The notes below the pieces were generated by a model. It saw only the letters and a list, made by a program, of their open reading frames with translations, did no database searches and was not told the DNA's origin. The translations under genes were made by a program, and so were the position numbers. From contig JASFAU010000001.1 in the NCBI GenBank assembly GCA_039704465.1, positions 620,001 through 684,000 of the forward strand: a stretch of 64,000 bases of DNA, in the 5' to 3' direction. Of the stretch, positions 63,455 to 64,000 are shown in pieces. Source of the stretch: Plasmodiophora brassicae. Taxonomy: Eukaryota > Endomyxa > Phytomyxea > Plasmodiophorida > Plasmodiophoridae. The stretch's first letter is position 1, and every line of letters starts with the position of its first letter.

Positions 63455-64000
63455 CTACAGCTTGGATTTGCCCTTGCTCGACTTGGACTTGGCCGCCCAG
63501 TACGCCGCGACCGTCGTCTTCTGTTCAACCAACTGCACCAGCAGTTTCGACGGTTTCCAGTGTGACACGTTCCTGGGATTCGTGTCAACCTGCAGGAACC
63601 TGTCCAGCGCACACGACAGACGTACCTGTGGATGCTGCTGTACTTGTTCAGGCCCGCCAGAACCGTTCCGAGGCCGATCTCGTCGGCGTAGTACATCGGC
63701 CCGCCACGGTAGGCGGGCCAGCCGTACCCGTAGACCCAGACGATATCGATGTCGGATGGTTTCAGGGCGATGCCCTCCTCCAGGCACCGGAATCCCTCAT
63801 TGATCAGCGGGTAGACGCAGCGCTCGAGGATCTCCTCGTCCGAAATATTCGATCGCTGCGGGATGTCCGCCTCCTTACGATACGCAGCGATCATGGCGCT
63901 GACCTCCGCCGATGGACCGCGCTTGCGACCCGGGCCGTAGTCGTACCATCCCTTGCCGACCTTCATGCCCAGGCGGCCCATGTCGCAGAGCCGATCCCCA
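63455..64000 (-). CDS. Peroxisomal multifunctional beta-oxidation enzyme, C-terminal part (partial)
   Basis: The gene enters from the right edge; its 5' part lies outside. Visible is the C-terminal domain of a 3-hydroxyacyl-CoA dehydrogenase of the hydratase/dehydrogenase (MFP1, FadB/FadJ-like) type: MGRLGMKVGKGWYDYGPGRK, YPLINEGFRCLEEGIALKPS, DIVWVYGYGWPAYRGGPMYY, HWKPSKLLVQL. A 44-bp GT-AG intron (63643-63600) is the best way to join the two visible exons. The product ends KSSKGKSKL, a canonical SKL peroxisomal targeting signal. It would carry out the hydration and oxidation steps of fatty-acid beta-oxidation. Confidence 0.9.

Overview
The window is nuclear DNA from a GC-rich, intron-rich eukaryote. 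Coding regions are cut by many short GT-AG introns (44 to about 110 bp, mostly 50 to 75 bp). The host genes encode a cytosolic ribosomal protein (uS7/RPS5), a mitochondrial ribosomal protein (uL1m), a peroxisomal enzyme ending in SKL, PPR and RAP organelle RNA-binding proteins, MPDU1, a TBC protein, a G-patch/OCRE splicing factor and a tRNA-Pro(AGG). A SKP1-ankyrin fusion, short introns and high GC would fit a plasmodiophorid-like rhizarian or another protist. The sequence alone does not fix the lineage.

Layout. 1-10.6 kb is transposon-rich: a decayed Ty3/gypsy element (1-2.57 kb, minus) beside a Myb/SANT-like gene, a gag fragment, and a chromodomain integrase fragment split by a 2.7-kb hAT element with an 8-bp target duplication. 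10.7-31.6 kb is a gene block: a 756-aa unknown protein, a 13-exon patatin lipase with a C-terminal ACT-like domain, RPS5, a RAP protein, an RRM/OCRE/G-patch protein, a seven-helix membrane protein locus containing a 588-bp perfect inverted duplication, an 8-exon PPR protein, an F-box-like/TBC protein and a CXC (tesmin/LIN54-like) protein. 31.6-52.2 kb is a repeat complex. Two inverted arms of about 3 kb (32.4-35.6 and 49.0-52.0 kb) carry the same 236-aa ORF and a roughly 313-bp tandem array. Between them lie an apparently intact pogo-like transposon, a Ty3/gypsy element with identical 176-bp LTRs inserted in one arm of a foldback repeat, a degenerate 1-kb TIR element and several hairpins. 53.3-64 kb is again genic: a tandem-SET membrane protein, a mitochondrially targeted unknown, tRNA-Pro, SKP1-ankyrin, MPDU1, uL1m and the 3' end of a peroxisomal beta-oxidation multifunctional enzyme.

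Exon structures were built by hand from frame continuity, GT-AG ends and family alignment from memory. For every multi-exon host gene with a stated length, the exon lengths sum to a multiple of three. No expression data or database search was available. The host genes mostly look like unlinked housekeeping functions; organelle gene expression (RAP, PPR, uL1m) and lipid use (patatin lipase, peroxisomal beta-oxidation enzyme) recur.
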